NCBI RefSeq assembly: GCF_028829235.1
Contig: NZ_JAIWJY010000003.1
Coordinates: 310,001-374,000 of the forward strand
Source of the DNA: Tenacibaculum larymnensis
Lineage (GTDB): Bacteria; Bacteroidota; Bacteroidia; Flavobacteriales; Flavobacteriaceae
DNA length: 64,000 nt
Reading direction: 5' to 3'
The notes under the pieces were generated by a model. It had not been told where the DNA came from. It worked only from the letters and a program-made list of their open reading frames with translations, and searched no databases. Positions 26,685 through 36,051 of this stretch are shown here, in pieces (position 1 is the first letter of the stretch; each line of letters begins with the position of its first letter). Made by a program: the position numbers and the translations under genes.

Positions 26685-26810
26685 TTACTCTGCAGTTTCT
26701 AAAAAATTACGAAACCAGATTGTGAATTTTTCTACTAAAGATTGTTGAGATTTTGAACGAGCATTAGCACTGCCTAATGCTGCATAAGAAGGATGTTCTC
26801 TACTGCTCAT
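26685..26810 (-). CDS. small protein of unknown function (41 residues)
   Basis: The only gene candidate in the 350-bp purH-GAF gap. It starts MSSREHPSYAALGSANARSK and ends with an aromatic amphipathic segment (VEKFTIWFRNFLETAE). It has balanced amino acid use, an ATG start and its own terminator downstream. There is no signal peptide or Cys. The C-terminal half could lie on a membrane surface. I do not recognise the family; confidence comes from coding character and the bracketing terminator. Confidence 0.5.
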   Translation of the reverse strand: MSSREHPSYAALGSANARSKSQQSLVEKFTIWFRNFLETAE

Positions 26811-26893
26811 ATTTAAGGGGATTAATGGGGTTGTTAAAAAATCAGATCAAATAAAACAAAAAAAAAACTAATAATCAAGCAATTATGTGAAAA

Positions 26894-27346
26894 TTATATA
26901 AAATTAGCTACTTTTTTACATATATACTCCAATAAAACCTCGTCATTTTCGGTAAATGGGTTAACTGTATGAGAATCAATGTCGATTTGCCCTACATTTT
27001 CACCATCGACAAAAATAGGAATTACAATCTCAGATTTTACCTTCCATCCACAAGAGATATAATTGTCTTGTTCGCTAACATCTTGAACTACAAAATTTTC
27101 ATTACTAACAGCAACTTGACCACAAATACCTTTTCCGAAAGGGATAATTGTGTGATCTGTAGGTTCTCCGTTAAACTGTGCTAATTTTAATTCTTCTTTA
27201 TCTCCATTTTTAAAGTAAAATCCAACCCAGTCATAATAAGAGATTTCTGAAGCTAAATAATCGCAGATTTGTTGTAGTTTTTCTTCTGTTGAAGTTTTAT
27301 TGCCAACTATTGTGTCTATATTGCTTTTAAGTTCTTGTAAATTCAT
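26894..27346 (-). CDS. GAF domain protein, free methionine-R-sulfoxide reductase-like
   Basis: 150 residues forming a single GAF domain. The fRMsr motifs are visible: ISYYDWVGFYF, PFGKGICGQVA, VQDVSEQDNYISC, KSEIVIPIF and GQIDIDSHTVNPFTENDE. Two of the three Cys of E. coli-type fRMsr are present (in GICGQ and NYISC). As I align it, the third position, ten residues before GICGQ, is a His. If active, it reduces free Met-R-sulfoxide with thioredoxin as donor. Otherwise it is a related GAF sensor. Confidence 0.8.
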   Translation of the reverse strand: MNLQELKSNIDTIVGNKTSTEEKLQQICDYLASEISYYDWVGFYFKNGDKEELKLAQFNGEPTDHTIIPFGKGICGQVAVSNENFVVQDVSEQDNYISCGWKVKSEIVIPIFVDGENVGQIDIDSHTVNPFTENDEVLLEYICKKVANFI

Positions 27347-27547
27347 AAAAGTATTTTTTATCTTATTCGTAAAGAGTGTTTAAAGCTTACAAAAATAGTT
27401 GTATGTATTGTGATAAAAAACTGAATTTAAATTTTTATAGTTTAAAAAGGAGTGTTTTAAGAGTTTTTTATGAAAAGAGGGCTGGCAATATCAAAAGGAA
27501 TGAGTTTGGAGTTGTACAGCTGTTAAAGTCTTCTTTAACGAAAAAAA

Positions 27548-27577
27548 AGCAAAAGTTTTAAACTTTTGCTTTTTCTG
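27548..27577. terminator. terminator hairpin at the end of the tssBC transcript
   Basis: A perfect stem AGCAAAAGTTT with its complement, with A-runs before and T-runs after. It lies about 45 bp past the tssC stop codon on the minus strand. Confidence 0.75.
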
Positions 27578-27618
27578 TTCTTTTCTATAAAAGGAAAAGA
27601 GTGTATTTTAAAGTTGGA

Positions 27619-28983
27619 TTACTGTTGAACGTATTCACTGTGCCATACAGCATCTTCAGGTCCATCTCCTTTGTGTCCGTCTAATTGAATAACGAAACTT
27701 TTAGCTGGGAAATAAGGAGTGATATGAATGTCTAATAAAACACGGTCTTTTTGGTTTTGATCTTGTTCTATTTTTATAACCTTAAAGCGTTCGATTAATT
27801 TAGTAGGTCCTTGGATATCATCTAAAAACTTAACTATTTGACGACGTAAATCAGCTTCAGTTCTTGAACTCCAATTTTCAAATGCACGTCTGTTTAAGAA
27901 ATCAAATAATACTTTTGTTATGTGATCAAATACTCTTACAACAGAATAGGTTTGAAGTCCTAAATTGTCTCCGTTGAATAAAGTTTTAGCAGAAAAAGCC
28001 ATTACTTTACTATATTCGTTTACCATAGGGACTAATCCCATTTTTTCGATTTCTGAAATCTCACTTTTCTTAAGATCGAATCTTACACTTTCTACTTCGT
28101 TAATACCACCAAACTTTTTACCTGCTACTACTTGCGACATTAAAGTGTGGTATATTTTACCTGCTAAAGCAGAAGATGCTGGAACGTATAAGTTATCTTC
28201 TTCACCAACAGAGTCTTCTTTTTTTCTTCCTAAAAGCCAGTTACAAGTCATTAAAGTGTTTGACTTGTGAACTTCTCCTCCTGAATGATTCGCGTTAGAG
28301 AACATGTCAATAATGTCATCTGGAGTTTCTAAGTCTTGGAAGTCGGTTAATAAAACAGCTTTATTTTCGTATGCTATTTTAGACCATTTGTCTAATACTA
28401 CGTTAGAGCCAAGATATCCAGGTACGACTAGTATAGAGTAGTTGTCTTTTAAATCTAATCTATCAAAGTTTTGCTTAAGCTCATTTGATACATAGTCTAT
28501 AAAAAGAGGGTTTTCTAAATCTTTTAATTGACTTAAATCAGCGTTTAAGATCGTGATATTTTTAACCTTATCTTTCTCTGTATTTTTGTAGAATAAAGCT
28601 ACAGATCTATAAGAGGTTTCTAATTCCTTAGTTTTTTCTAAGGTTTTCTTTAAGTTGTAGTTTAAAACTCCTTCGATGCTAGTAGCTTTTTCCTTTGCAG
28701 AATCACACATCGATTCGATGTTTTCGCTACTTTTTAGAATTTCTAACCAAACAGAAAGTCTGTTTTTTAAGTTTTTTCTTTCTCCTTTCCATTGCTCGTC
28801 GTTTAAAAATAGACTTTTTCTAGCTTTTCTTTTTGGGTTTAAGTTTGAGTATCCATCAACAATATTCTCAATAAAAGAGAAACCTCCATATTCTTTAATA
28901 CCGTCAATAGCGTTAGCTACTTCTTGACTAGGGGACTGTTGTTTTACTTCTTCCGACTGTTGCGTTTTTACTTTTGTAGACAT
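27619..28983 (-). CDS. tssC: T6SS contractile sheath large subunit (TssC/VipB)
   Basis: 454 residues without a signal peptide. It matches the Bacteroidota TssC type: an N-terminal IDGIKEYGGFSFIENIVDGY, a long helical segment, the ILVVPGYLGSNVVLDKW region, a VVRVFDHITKVLFDFLNRRAF helix near the C-terminus and the end VDxHITPYFPAKSF-type strands. With TssB it forms the contractile sheath around the Hcp tube. It is co-transcribed behind tssB (21-bp gap) and is the only apparatus pair on the minus strand. Confidence 0.93.
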   Translation of the reverse strand: MSTKVKTQQSEEVKQQSPSQEVANAIDGIKEYGGFSFIENIVDGYSNLNPKRKARKSLFLNDEQWKGERKNLKNRLSVWLEILKSSENIESMCDSAKEKATSIEGVLNYNLKKTLEKTKELETSYRSVALFYKNTEKDKVKNITILNADLSQLKDLENPLFIDYVSNELKQNFDRLDLKDNYSILVVPGYLGSNVVLDKWSKIAYENKAVLLTDFQDLETPDDIIDMFSNANHSGGEVHKSNTLMTCNWLLGRKKEDSVGEEDNLYVPASSALAGKIYHTLMSQVVAGKKFGGINEVESVRFDLKKSEISEIEKMGLVPMVNEYSKVMAFSAKTLFNGDNLGLQTYSVVRVFDHITKVLFDFLNRRAFENWSSRTEADLRRQIVKFLDDIQGPTKLIERFKVIKIEQDQNQKDRVLLDIHITPYFPAKSFVIQLDGHKGDGPEDAVWHSEYVQQ

Positions 28984-29004
28984 AGCTAATTATGTTTTTT
29001 GTTT

Positions 29005-29460
29005 TTATTGTTCAGCTTGATCGATTTCTTTAATAGATTCTTCTAAAATCTTAATAAATGTATCTTTAGTTTCGGGGTTGCTTAGAGCTTTCATTAGTGC
29101 TCTGTTAGAAGATAATTGTCTTGAAATTCTTAAGTACTGATCTTTTTCTATATCAAGTTTGTTTAGAAAAGAGCTATTAGCCTTAATGTTCTCAACGTTA
29201 AAATCACTTAAATTATTGAAATTTAAAGATTCTTTAACGTCAGCGCCATTTTCATCAGTGTGTTCAAGTTTTACAGAAGGTGAAAACTTTTCAAAAACAG
29301 CTTCGATAGTGTCTAAACCATAAGTAGCTTCGGGGGTTGCTGGAGCTTCGTCGGTAAGTTTTTGGATTAATAGGGTTTTGTTGGAAGAAATGTTTGCGAT
29401 TGATTCATTAGCATCAACTTTAACTTCATTACCTCCAATTCCGTAATTGTACATTGCCAT
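29005..29460 (-). CDS. tssB: T6SS contractile sheath small subunit (TssB/VipA)
   Basis: 151 residues, acidic, starting MAMYNYGIGGNEVKVDANES. It contains the sheath-interaction region EAVFEKFSPSVKLEHTDENG and a C-terminal helix (RALMKALSNPETKDTFIKIL). The size agrees with TssB. It precedes tssC and is divergent from tssE across an 80-bp gap that must hold promoters for both arms of the locus. The pair assembles as heterodimers into the sheath. Confidence 0.92.
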   Translation of the reverse strand: MAMYNYGIGGNEVKVDANESIANISSNKTLLIQKLTDEAPATPEATYGLDTIEAVFEKFSPSVKLEHTDENGADVKESLNFNNLSDFNVENIKANSSFLNKLDIEKDQYLRISRQLSSNRALMKALSNPETKDTFIKILEESIKEIDQAEQ

Positions 29461-29540
29461 AATAATTTTTTTTATTCTGCTACGAATCTATTAAATATTT
29501 GATAAAAAAAATTATTTTTACAGAAAAAAATTAAGGAAAA

Positions 29541-29975
29541 ATGAATTATTTGAAGATCCCCCTAGACTTTTCCAGTATAACAAAAAGAAATAAAGAAAAT
29601 AGTAGATTGGGGTGTACACTTGAAGAATCAATAGCCCAGCACCTCATGATAATTGCTACTTCAAAACAGGGCGAAGTTTTTGGAAGACCCAATTATGGTT
29701 CCGATATTTGGGACTTAGAGTTTAATCAGTTGGTTAAAATCAATAAATGGGAAGAAAAAGTTAAAGATTCTTTATATTACGCCTTTATTGAATATGAACC
29801 TAGGCTTAAGGATGTTAGAGTAAGTGTTAGATTATCTGAAATAGATGATGACGCTGAGACTACTGATGTTCATGTAAGAAGAAAAGCAGAAATAAAAGTT
29901 TTTGGGACAATTATTGAAACCGAAGCTCCATTTAATTTCGCTACACTTTTTTACATCAGCCCTTTATCTCAATAA
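29541..29975 (+). CDS. tssE: T6SS baseplate protein TssE (GPW/gp25 family)
   Basis: 144 residues. The gp25-like pattern is clear: LEESIAQHLMIIATSKQGE, then GRPNYGSDIWDLEF and a run of acidic strands ending in FNFATLFYIS. It lies at the head of the plus-strand operon, 16 bp before tssF. It is part of the baseplate wedge that starts sheath assembly. Confidence 0.9.
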   Translation: MNYLKIPLDFSSITKRNKENSRLGCTLEESIAQHLMIIATSKQGEVFGRPNYGSDIWDLEFNQLVKINKWEEKVKDSLYYAFIEYEPRLKDVRVSVRLSEIDDDAETTDVHVRRKAEIKVFGTIIETEAPFNFATLFYISPLSQ

Positions 29976-29990
29976 AAGAAAAAAAACGCA

Positions 29991-31772
29991 ATGAGAGACG
30001 AATACTTTATGAAAATTAAAAATCGAATGCTTTTGCGTTCGATGGAATTATGGGGAATTAAAGACAAAAGAAGTGTCGACCCTATTTTAGATTTATTACT
30101 ACATACTTTTGCTTATGAAATATCAAAATTACATCAACAAGTAGATGTTTCAGACAAAGAATTACTAGATAGATTGTCTAGGATATTAGTAAGTAACAAG
30201 TGGTCTTTACCGTCACCTTCACATGCTTTGCTAAAAGCACAACCAGAAGATGATACTACACAGCTTTATGTTTCAGATCATTTTTATTGCTCAAAAAGAA
30301 GATTTGGAGAAGAAAAATTAGATGTTTTCTTTACGCCTATTATCGCAAAACAACTTATAAATGCCTCTGTTAAATATTTGGGGTATGATGATAAATTGCA
30401 AATAAGTGAAAATCAATTTGGAAATATAGAAGATGCTCTTTATTTATCTCAAGAGAATAAAATTAAAGATTATGAACTTTGGTTTGGAGTGGATATTTCA
30501 AGTGAATTGTTAGCGGAAACAAGCAATTTATCTCTCTGTTTTATTTTAAAAGATAGTTCACTCTTACCTTTTTTAAAAACAATGAAGGTTTATGATGTGG
30601 ATGGTAATGAAATGTTTCTAGATAAGGAAGAGTTAATAAACAAGAATAGTGAAGTTCATTATTTTGATGATGTTGTTTCGTTTTATGAAGATTGTTTTTA
30701 TACGTTAAGTTTAAATGAATCTTGTAAGGCAAAAAAAACAATTACAGAGTTGTTTGGTGAACAGGATGATTTTTTCGTTGAACCAGAAGATTTAAATGAG
30801 AAGTTGTTGTGGTTTAAAGTAAAGCTTCCAGAGGTTTTTTCTAAAGATAAGCTGCAAGGAATAGATGTAAGTTTAAACACTTTTCCAGTAGTTAATAGAA
30901 AACTTGAGTATAAACAACATAATTTTAGAAAAAATGGTAGAATTTTATCTGTGCTTAGTGAAGGTGTAGACTATTTTTTAAATATTGAAAGTTTAAATGA
31001 TGATAAAGGAAATAGTTATGCAAATGTTATAGGAAACTCTACAGAAAGTCTTGAAGGTGGTTACTCGTTATATTTTGGAGATATAGGAAGGTTTGATACT
31101 AGAAGTGCTAAAATGATGTTGAGTAAAACCTCACAAACAGTAAGAGAAGAAGGAAGTGCTTTTTCTTCAATAGGTTATGATATTATACAAGCTTACTTAG
31201 ATGACTTGCATGAAAAACTAGATGAAATTGATAAAAAAATTCATTTAGAATTTGGAGAGGTTAATGCAACTAATGATAAAACTTTTTTATTGACTTATCC
31301 GCATAAAGAAGCTTTTAATTATGAGTTTCAGTATTGGCTAACAAATGCTAGTCAGGCTAATGGAATTAACACAAGTTACACTTTTAATCAATATAGAACA
31401 GGTAAGTTTATCGATAGTAAGATAAAGTTAAAGACTGATACAATAGGAGGTTATATTAGAAAGGAAGAACACGACAAAATAAACGGTTTACGCTATGGAT
31501 TGCTTACAAGAGAAAGAATTGTAACAAGAGAAGATGTAAAAAGCTTTGTTAATAGTAAAATAGGGCGTTTTGTTGAAGAAATTTCAATAAAAGATGGTGT
31601 AGCAATTTCAAAAGAAAAGAAAAAAGGTTTGATAAGAACCACTGATATACATATTAAAACAAAAAAAGAGTTAATCTCTACAGAAAAACAAACCCTTTTC
31701 AGTTATTATCTTGAGAAGGAACTGGAAAAGAGATCTATATCAAATATAACTTATAAAGTATTTTTTATTTAA
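29991..31772 (+). CDS. tssF: T6SS baseplate protein TssF
   Basis: 593 residues, soluble. The N-terminal helix bundle RDEYFMKIKNRMLLRSMELWG with SVDPILDLLLHTFAYEI is typical of TssF (helix leading into beta domains). The body alternates beta-rich segments. The match to proteobacterial TssF is remote, but size, N-terminus and position between tssE and tssH fit. It forms the baseplate wedge with TssE, TssG and TssK. Confidence 0.85.
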   Translation: MRDEYFMKIKNRMLLRSMELWGIKDKRSVDPILDLLLHTFAYEISKLHQQVDVSDKELLDRLSRILVSNKWSLPSPSHALLKAQPEDDTTQLYVSDHFYCSKRRFGEEKLDVFFTPIIAKQLINASVKYLGYDDKLQISENQFGNIEDALYLSQENKIKDYELWFGVDISSELLAETSNLSLCFILKDSSLLPFLKTMKVYDVDGNEMFLDKEELINKNSEVHYFDDVVSFYEDCFYTLSLNESCKAKKTITELFGEQDDFFVEPEDLNEKLLWFKVKLPEVFSKDKLQGIDVSLNTFPVVNRKLEYKQHNFRKNGRILSVLSEGVDYFLNIESLNDDKGNSYANVIGNSTESLEGGYSLYFGDIGRFDTRSAKMMLSKTSQTVREEGSAFSSIGYDIIQAYLDDLHEKLDEIDKKIHLEFGEVNATNDKTFLLTYPHKEAFNYEFQYWLTNASQANGINTSYTFNQYRTGKFIDSKIKLKTDTIGGYIRKEEHDKINGLRYGLLTRERIVTREDVKSFVNSKIGRFVEEISIKDGVAISKEKKKGLIRTTDIHIKTKKELISTEKQTLFSYYLEKELEKRSISNITYKVFFI

Positions 31773-31774
31773 AA

Positions 31775-34216
31775 ATGATAGAAAAAGATTACAGTTCAAG
31801 TGCTTTATCAAGCATAAAAAGAGCTAAAAGTGTTGCTTACAGAGAAAATCAAAGTACCTATGGCGTTAGCCATTTAATAACATCATTAATTAATGAGCCT
31901 ACTGGTTTAGAGGAGATTATTGATGGTATGGGTAAAGATGCCAGCTATGTCCTTGAGTGGTTTGAGGTAATGAAAGAAATGTATAAGTCGAGTCCTCTAC
32001 AAGCTTCAGGTGATGTAAATCCAGATAACGAAGTCGCTAAAGTTTTTGAAGAGTCTGAGCGTTCAAAAATAAAATTAGGAACAGAAAATATTGATGCGTT
32101 ATGCATTTTTACAGCAGTAGTGAGAGAAGGTGTTGTATATTCTGGCCAACAAATAGAAACTTTAGGAATAACCGAGCAAGATATTTTAAAACACTACAAT
32201 GCAAATACTCCTACTTTTTTAGAGTCAAATGCAAAAGAAAATATTTCGGCAATAAGTTCATATATTGAAGATCTTCAAACACAAGAGGTAATTCAAAAAG
32301 GAAACTTAATCTTAGGTAGAGAGAAAGAAGTACGATTAATTTTAGAAAATTTTGAAAGGTCAGAAAGTAAAGGTGTTATCCTAGTTGGAGATTCTGGTAT
32401 AGGGAAAACAGCAACGGTAAATTACTTTGTAAGAGAGTTGAGTAATAGTACAGATGAGTATTTAAAAAGTCATTTGGTATTTAAACTTAATGTTCCAAAA
32501 CTATTAGCAGGAGCAAGTTCTGAAAATGATGTAAACAAGAAAATTTCAGAATTATTTGAGAAGTTAGAATCTATTGATGCTCCTTCCATATTAGTGATTG
32601 ATGACCTCCATGTGTTGCTAGAAAACTCTTCAGGAAAAACTAATGCCATTGTAAATATTTTAAATGCTCAATTAAGTGAAGGACGAATTAATATGATTTT
32701 TACTATTAATTCAGATTCATACAGAAAAAACCTTGAAAGACACCCTATAGATGGTAAATTAGAAATATTGAAGTTAGAAGAATTGGGGGCTTTAGAGATG
32801 TTAAAATGTTTACATAGACACAAAAAAAGGCTAGAACTACATTTTGATATTAAAATTTCAGATAGAGCAATTGAGGAATCTATACATCTTTCAAAAAGGT
32901 ATTTTAAAGAAAAAAAATTACCCTATGGAGCAATAGATTTAATAGATAAAACTGTAGCAGCTGTAAAGATGAGTAATGCTACGGTATTAGGAGAAGTTAG
33001 AAAAATAGAAAAAGAATTTAATGAAGTAAAGGATTCAGAAAAATTTGATTTTTCTGATTTACAATTAATCTATAATACTATTTATAGAAAAGTTAGTGTT
33101 ATTCAAACTTCAAAAGTAACCAAGTCATTTAATTTAGTATCTGACAATCCAGATTTACAGGAAGAAATATCTAAGGTTGATGAATTCTTATCTATGCTAA
33201 AAGAGCTAGCTAAGATATCTATAGATGTTGTAAGTGAAATAGATATAGAAGCTGTTGTGTCAGAAATAACAGGTATTCCTTTAGGTAAAATTCAGACAGA
33301 AGAAAAAGAACGTCTTCTCAATATAGATAAAAGATTAAAAGAGCGAGTTAAAGGTCAATCGAATGCTATTCAAACATTATCAGATGCTATTATAGAATCG
33401 AGAAGTGGACTTAGCAATCCTAAACAGCCAATTGGTTCTTTCTTCTTTTTAGGTCCTACAGGAACAGGGAAAACTGAATTAACTAAATCATTAGCTGAGT
33501 TGTTATTTGACGATGAAACGGCGATGATTCGTTTTGATATGTCTGAATTTAAAGAAGAACATTCTGCAGCATTGCTTTATGGAGCGCCTCCAGGATATGT
33601 TGGTTATGAAGAAGGAGGGATGTTGGTAACTAAAATAAGGCAGCGTCCATATTCAGTAGTTTTATTTGATGAAATTGAAAAAGCTCATAGTTCTGTATAT
33701 GATGTTTTTCTTCAATTAATGGATGAAGGTGTGATTCATGATAAACTAGGTAGGGAAGGAGACTTCTCTAACGCTATTGTCATTTTTACATCTAACATTG
33801 GTAGTCAATGGATTGCTGAGCAAATAACAGAAGGAAAAATTCCAACGTCAAATGAGTTAATAGAAGTAATGGCACAACACTTCAGACCTGAGTTTTTAGG
33901 AAGGTTAACAGAGGTAGTACCTTTTGCGCCAATTAATCAAAAAGTAGCACAAGATATTTTAGTGATACACTTTAATAAACTTAGAAAGCAGTTAGAGCAA
34001 CAAAAACAAATAGTATTAGATATTTCTGATGAAGCTCTAGAATTTTTATCAAAAAAAGGTTTTTCTCAAAAGTATGGGGCTAGACCTATTGCTGGAGTTG
34101 TAAGAACATATGTGAAAAAGGTAATATCTAAAATGATAGTTTCTGAACAAGTCAATAAAGGAGATCATGTATTATTAGATTATAAAAACAATAATCTTGT
34201 ATGGGAGCTAGTGTAA
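31775..34216 (+). CDS. tssH: T6SS AAA+ ATPase ClpV (TssH)
   Basis: 813 residues with an N-terminal Clp-N repeat region (about 1-155) and two AAA+ modules. Walker A sites are GDSGIGKT near residue 205 and GPTGTGKT near 560. Walker B sites are SILVIDDLHVLL and VVLFDEIEKAH. The D2 domain has the ClpB/ClpV features FDMSEFKEEHSAALLYGAPPG (in parts: FDMSEFKEEHS, GAPPGYVGYEEGG) and an arginine-finger region FRPEFLGRL. It disassembles contracted TssBC sheath for recycling. The gene begins 2 bp after tssF. Confidence 0.95.
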   Translation: MIEKDYSSSALSSIKRAKSVAYRENQSTYGVSHLITSLINEPTGLEEIIDGMGKDASYVLEWFEVMKEMYKSSPLQASGDVNPDNEVAKVFEESERSKIKLGTENIDALCIFTAVVREGVVYSGQQIETLGITEQDILKHYNANTPTFLESNAKENISAISSYIEDLQTQEVIQKGNLILGREKEVRLILENFERSESKGVILVGDSGIGKTATVNYFVRELSNSTDEYLKSHLVFKLNVPKLLAGASSENDVNKKISELFEKLESIDAPSILVIDDLHVLLENSSGKTNAIVNILNAQLSEGRINMIFTINSDSYRKNLERHPIDGKLEILKLEELGALEMLKCLHRHKKRLELHFDIKISDRAIEESIHLSKRYFKEKKLPYGAIDLIDKTVAAVKMSNATVLGEVRKIEKEFNEVKDSEKFDFSDLQLIYNTIYRKVSVIQTSKVTKSFNLVSDNPDLQEEISKVDEFLSMLKELAKISIDVVSEIDIEAVVSEITGIPLGKIQTEEKERLLNIDKRLKERVKGQSNAIQTLSDAIIESRSGLSNPKQPIGSFFFLGPTGTGKTELTKSLAELLFDDETAMIRFDMSEFKEEHSAALLYGAPPGYVGYEEGGMLVTKIRQRPYSVVLFDEIEKAHSSVYDVFLQLMDEGVIHDKLGREGDFSNAIVIFTSNIGSQWIAEQITEGKIPTSNELIEVMAQHFRPEFLGRLTEVVPFAPINQKVAQDILVIHFNKLRKQLEQQKQIVLDISDEALEFLSKKGFSQKYGARPIAGVVRTYVKKVISKMIVSEQVNKGDHVLLDYKNNNLVWELV

Positions 34217-35145
34217 AAGAAAATGATGTTGTAGTTGACGATCTTGTTCGTAATATGGCATCTAACTTTATTGGAGAAGTTTTTGTTGAAGAGCTAGAGT
34301 TCTTATTGGATAAAGATGTGTCTGAGACGCTAATCGTAAAAAATCACGGTATGAATAGTAGAGCTCAGTCTAAAGATGTTTTATCTGTCGATTCAAACTT
34401 TATAGCTAAAGATGCTGGCTTTGAAGAAAATTTAGTTGTTAACTTAAGTAGAAATAGTATATACCATCAATTACCAGAAATTTTGTTCTATCCTCTCTCT
34501 TTAGGGGTTAATTCTGATAACAAAAGAGAGGTGGTTGATACGATTCGTAGGAATAGAGAAAAAGAAAAAGGAGATATTAACTTTTTTACTCTTTTTGATA
34601 CTGAAATTTTTAAAGAAAGAGTTAGAATTAATAATAGGAGCTTGAATTTTTTCTCAGATAAAAAATCAAAACAAAACCTATTAAATATTTTTAAGCAAAT
34701 TATAGGTTCTGATTTGCAAGTTTCTGATCAATCTTTGTATAAACTATTCCTTAATTTATGTAAGTCGGAGTTTTTTAAAGAGAACTTAGTAGAGTTAGAA
34801 AAATTAATACAAATAGTTTTAGGCTTAAAAGTAAAACTAAGCTATGTGCCTTGCGTTATTAATGAATCTCCTTTTTTAAGTTTAGGAAATGCCATTTTAG
34901 GAGTTGATTTAGGTTTAAGTGGAAAGCTTTACAGTGAGATAGATGATGTAAAGGTAGTAGTAGTGTTAGAAAAAGAAGTTGAAAACTTTAAGGTTTTAGA
35001 GAAAAGTATTTTGCAAATAAAAGAAGTACTGAGCTTCTTCTTAATTTCCTCAAGAAAAATTCATATCACTTATCAAACGAATTCTGATCAATCTTTTGTT
35101 TTGGCAGAAAGATTTTTAGGGTATGACTCATATTTAATTAAATAA
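34201..35145 (+). CDS. tssG: T6SS baseplate protein TssG
   Basis: 314 residues. The C-terminal half contains the TssG-like block FLSLGNAILGVDLGLSGKLY, and the middle has LPEILFYPLSLGVNSD. The gene overlaps the last 16 bp of tssH, so translation is probably coupled. It completes the TssEFGK baseplate wedge. Sequence conservation is low in this family, so the call combines motif, size and position. Confidence 0.82.
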   Translation: MGASVKENDVVVDDLVRNMASNFIGEVFVEELEFLLDKDVSETLIVKNHGMNSRAQSKDVLSVDSNFIAKDAGFEENLVVNLSRNSIYHQLPEILFYPLSLGVNSDNKREVVDTIRRNREKEKGDINFFTLFDTEIFKERVRINNRSLNFFSDKKSKQNLLNIFKQIIGSDLQVSDQSLYKLFLNLCKSEFFKENLVELEKLIQIVLGLKVKLSYVPCVINESPFLSLGNAILGVDLGLSGKLYSEIDDVKVVVVLEKEVENFKVLEKSILQIKEVLSFFLISSRKIHITYQTNSDQSFVLAERFLGYDSYLIK

Positions 35146-35159
35146 GAAAAGAAAAAGTT

Positions 35160-36038
35160 ATGAACATAATAATAGTATATTTTTTAAAATTTCTTTTAGC
35201 ACCTCTAATAGCCATTATATCTTTAATGGTGTTAAATAATATAGTAAAAGCTAAAAAATCTTTCAATATAAAAAAGGCAATTGTTTTAGTTTTATTACTA
35301 ACCCTTATTTTAATAGCACCTGTTTTTATTAGTTTGTTAAAGTATGAGTTTGTATGGGTGGGATTAATACTTACGGTTTTATGTTACCTTTTTATAGGTG
35401 TGTTTTTTATGCTCTTTCAAAACACGAAGTTTTATAAATCTATAGGCTTAGATAATAAATTCCATACACTATTTTTTGCTTTTATAGTAATGGTTCTATC
35501 TGCATGGTTGTATTATTTAATCTTCGAAAAAATAAGTACCCTCCCTTATGCACTTTGGGCTATGTTGTCAATAATTTGGTTTGTACTACCATTATTATAC
35601 TCAATGTCCTTAGGTTACTTTTTAAATATATCAAAACCGTTTTATAAAGCTTGGAATGTTTCAGATAATGGAGCTACAGATATGTATTGGGATAATGTAG
35701 ATGTTTTTAAACTAATACAAGTCACAGTTAAGATTAAAAGAAACCCAGAAGATAAAAACTATAGCTCTTTTTCAGTAAAGTTGCCTATGGAGGTGTCTGT
35801 AGGTATGTGGTTTAACCGTTTTATTGAAGACCAGAATTTTAGGTTTCCTGATAGAATGATTGACACCTATATAGACGGAGAACCTATTGGTTGGATATTT
35901 TATACCAATAAGTGGTTTAACTTCCCTTTGTTTACAAAAGTTTTAGATGCTGAAAAAGATGGGAAATTTAATAGAATTAGAAATAAACAAACTATATACA
36001 TAAGAAGAACTGCATTAAATACTATTGATGATGAATAA
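35160..36038 (+). CDS. tssN: T6SS membrane protein TssN (Bacteroidota-specific)
   Basis: 292 residues. About five or six TM helices occupy residues 1-165 (YFLKFLLAPLIAIISLMVLN, AIVLVLLLTLILIAPVFISL and so on). A cytoplasmic domain of about 125 residues follows, with PMEVSVGMWFNRFIEDQNFR. This fits TssN of the Bacteroidota system, part of the TssNOPQR trans-envelope complex that takes the place of TssJLM. It lies just before tssK, which probably docks the baseplate on it. Confidence 0.82.
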   Translation: MNIIIVYFLKFLLAPLIAIISLMVLNNIVKAKKSFNIKKAIVLVLLLTLILIAPVFISLLKYEFVWVGLILTVLCYLFIGVFFMLFQNTKFYKSIGLDNKFHTLFFAFIVMVLSAWLYYLIFEKISTLPYALWAMLSIIWFVLPLLYSMSLGYFLNISKPFYKAWNVSDNGATDMYWDNVDVFKLIQVTVKIKRNPEDKNYSSFSVKLPMEVSVGMWFNRFIEDQNFRFPDRMIDTYIDGEPIGWIFYTNKWFNFPLFTKVLDAEKDGKFNRIRNKQTIYIRRTALNTIDDE

Positions 36039-36051
36039 GAAAAATAATAAA

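Noticed and set aside
27376..27561. Plus-strand 61-codon ORF between the GAF gene and tssC
   Set aside because: It is dominated by Lys/Phe from AT-rich DNA, runs into the tssC terminator and has no domain, so it is probably non-coding.
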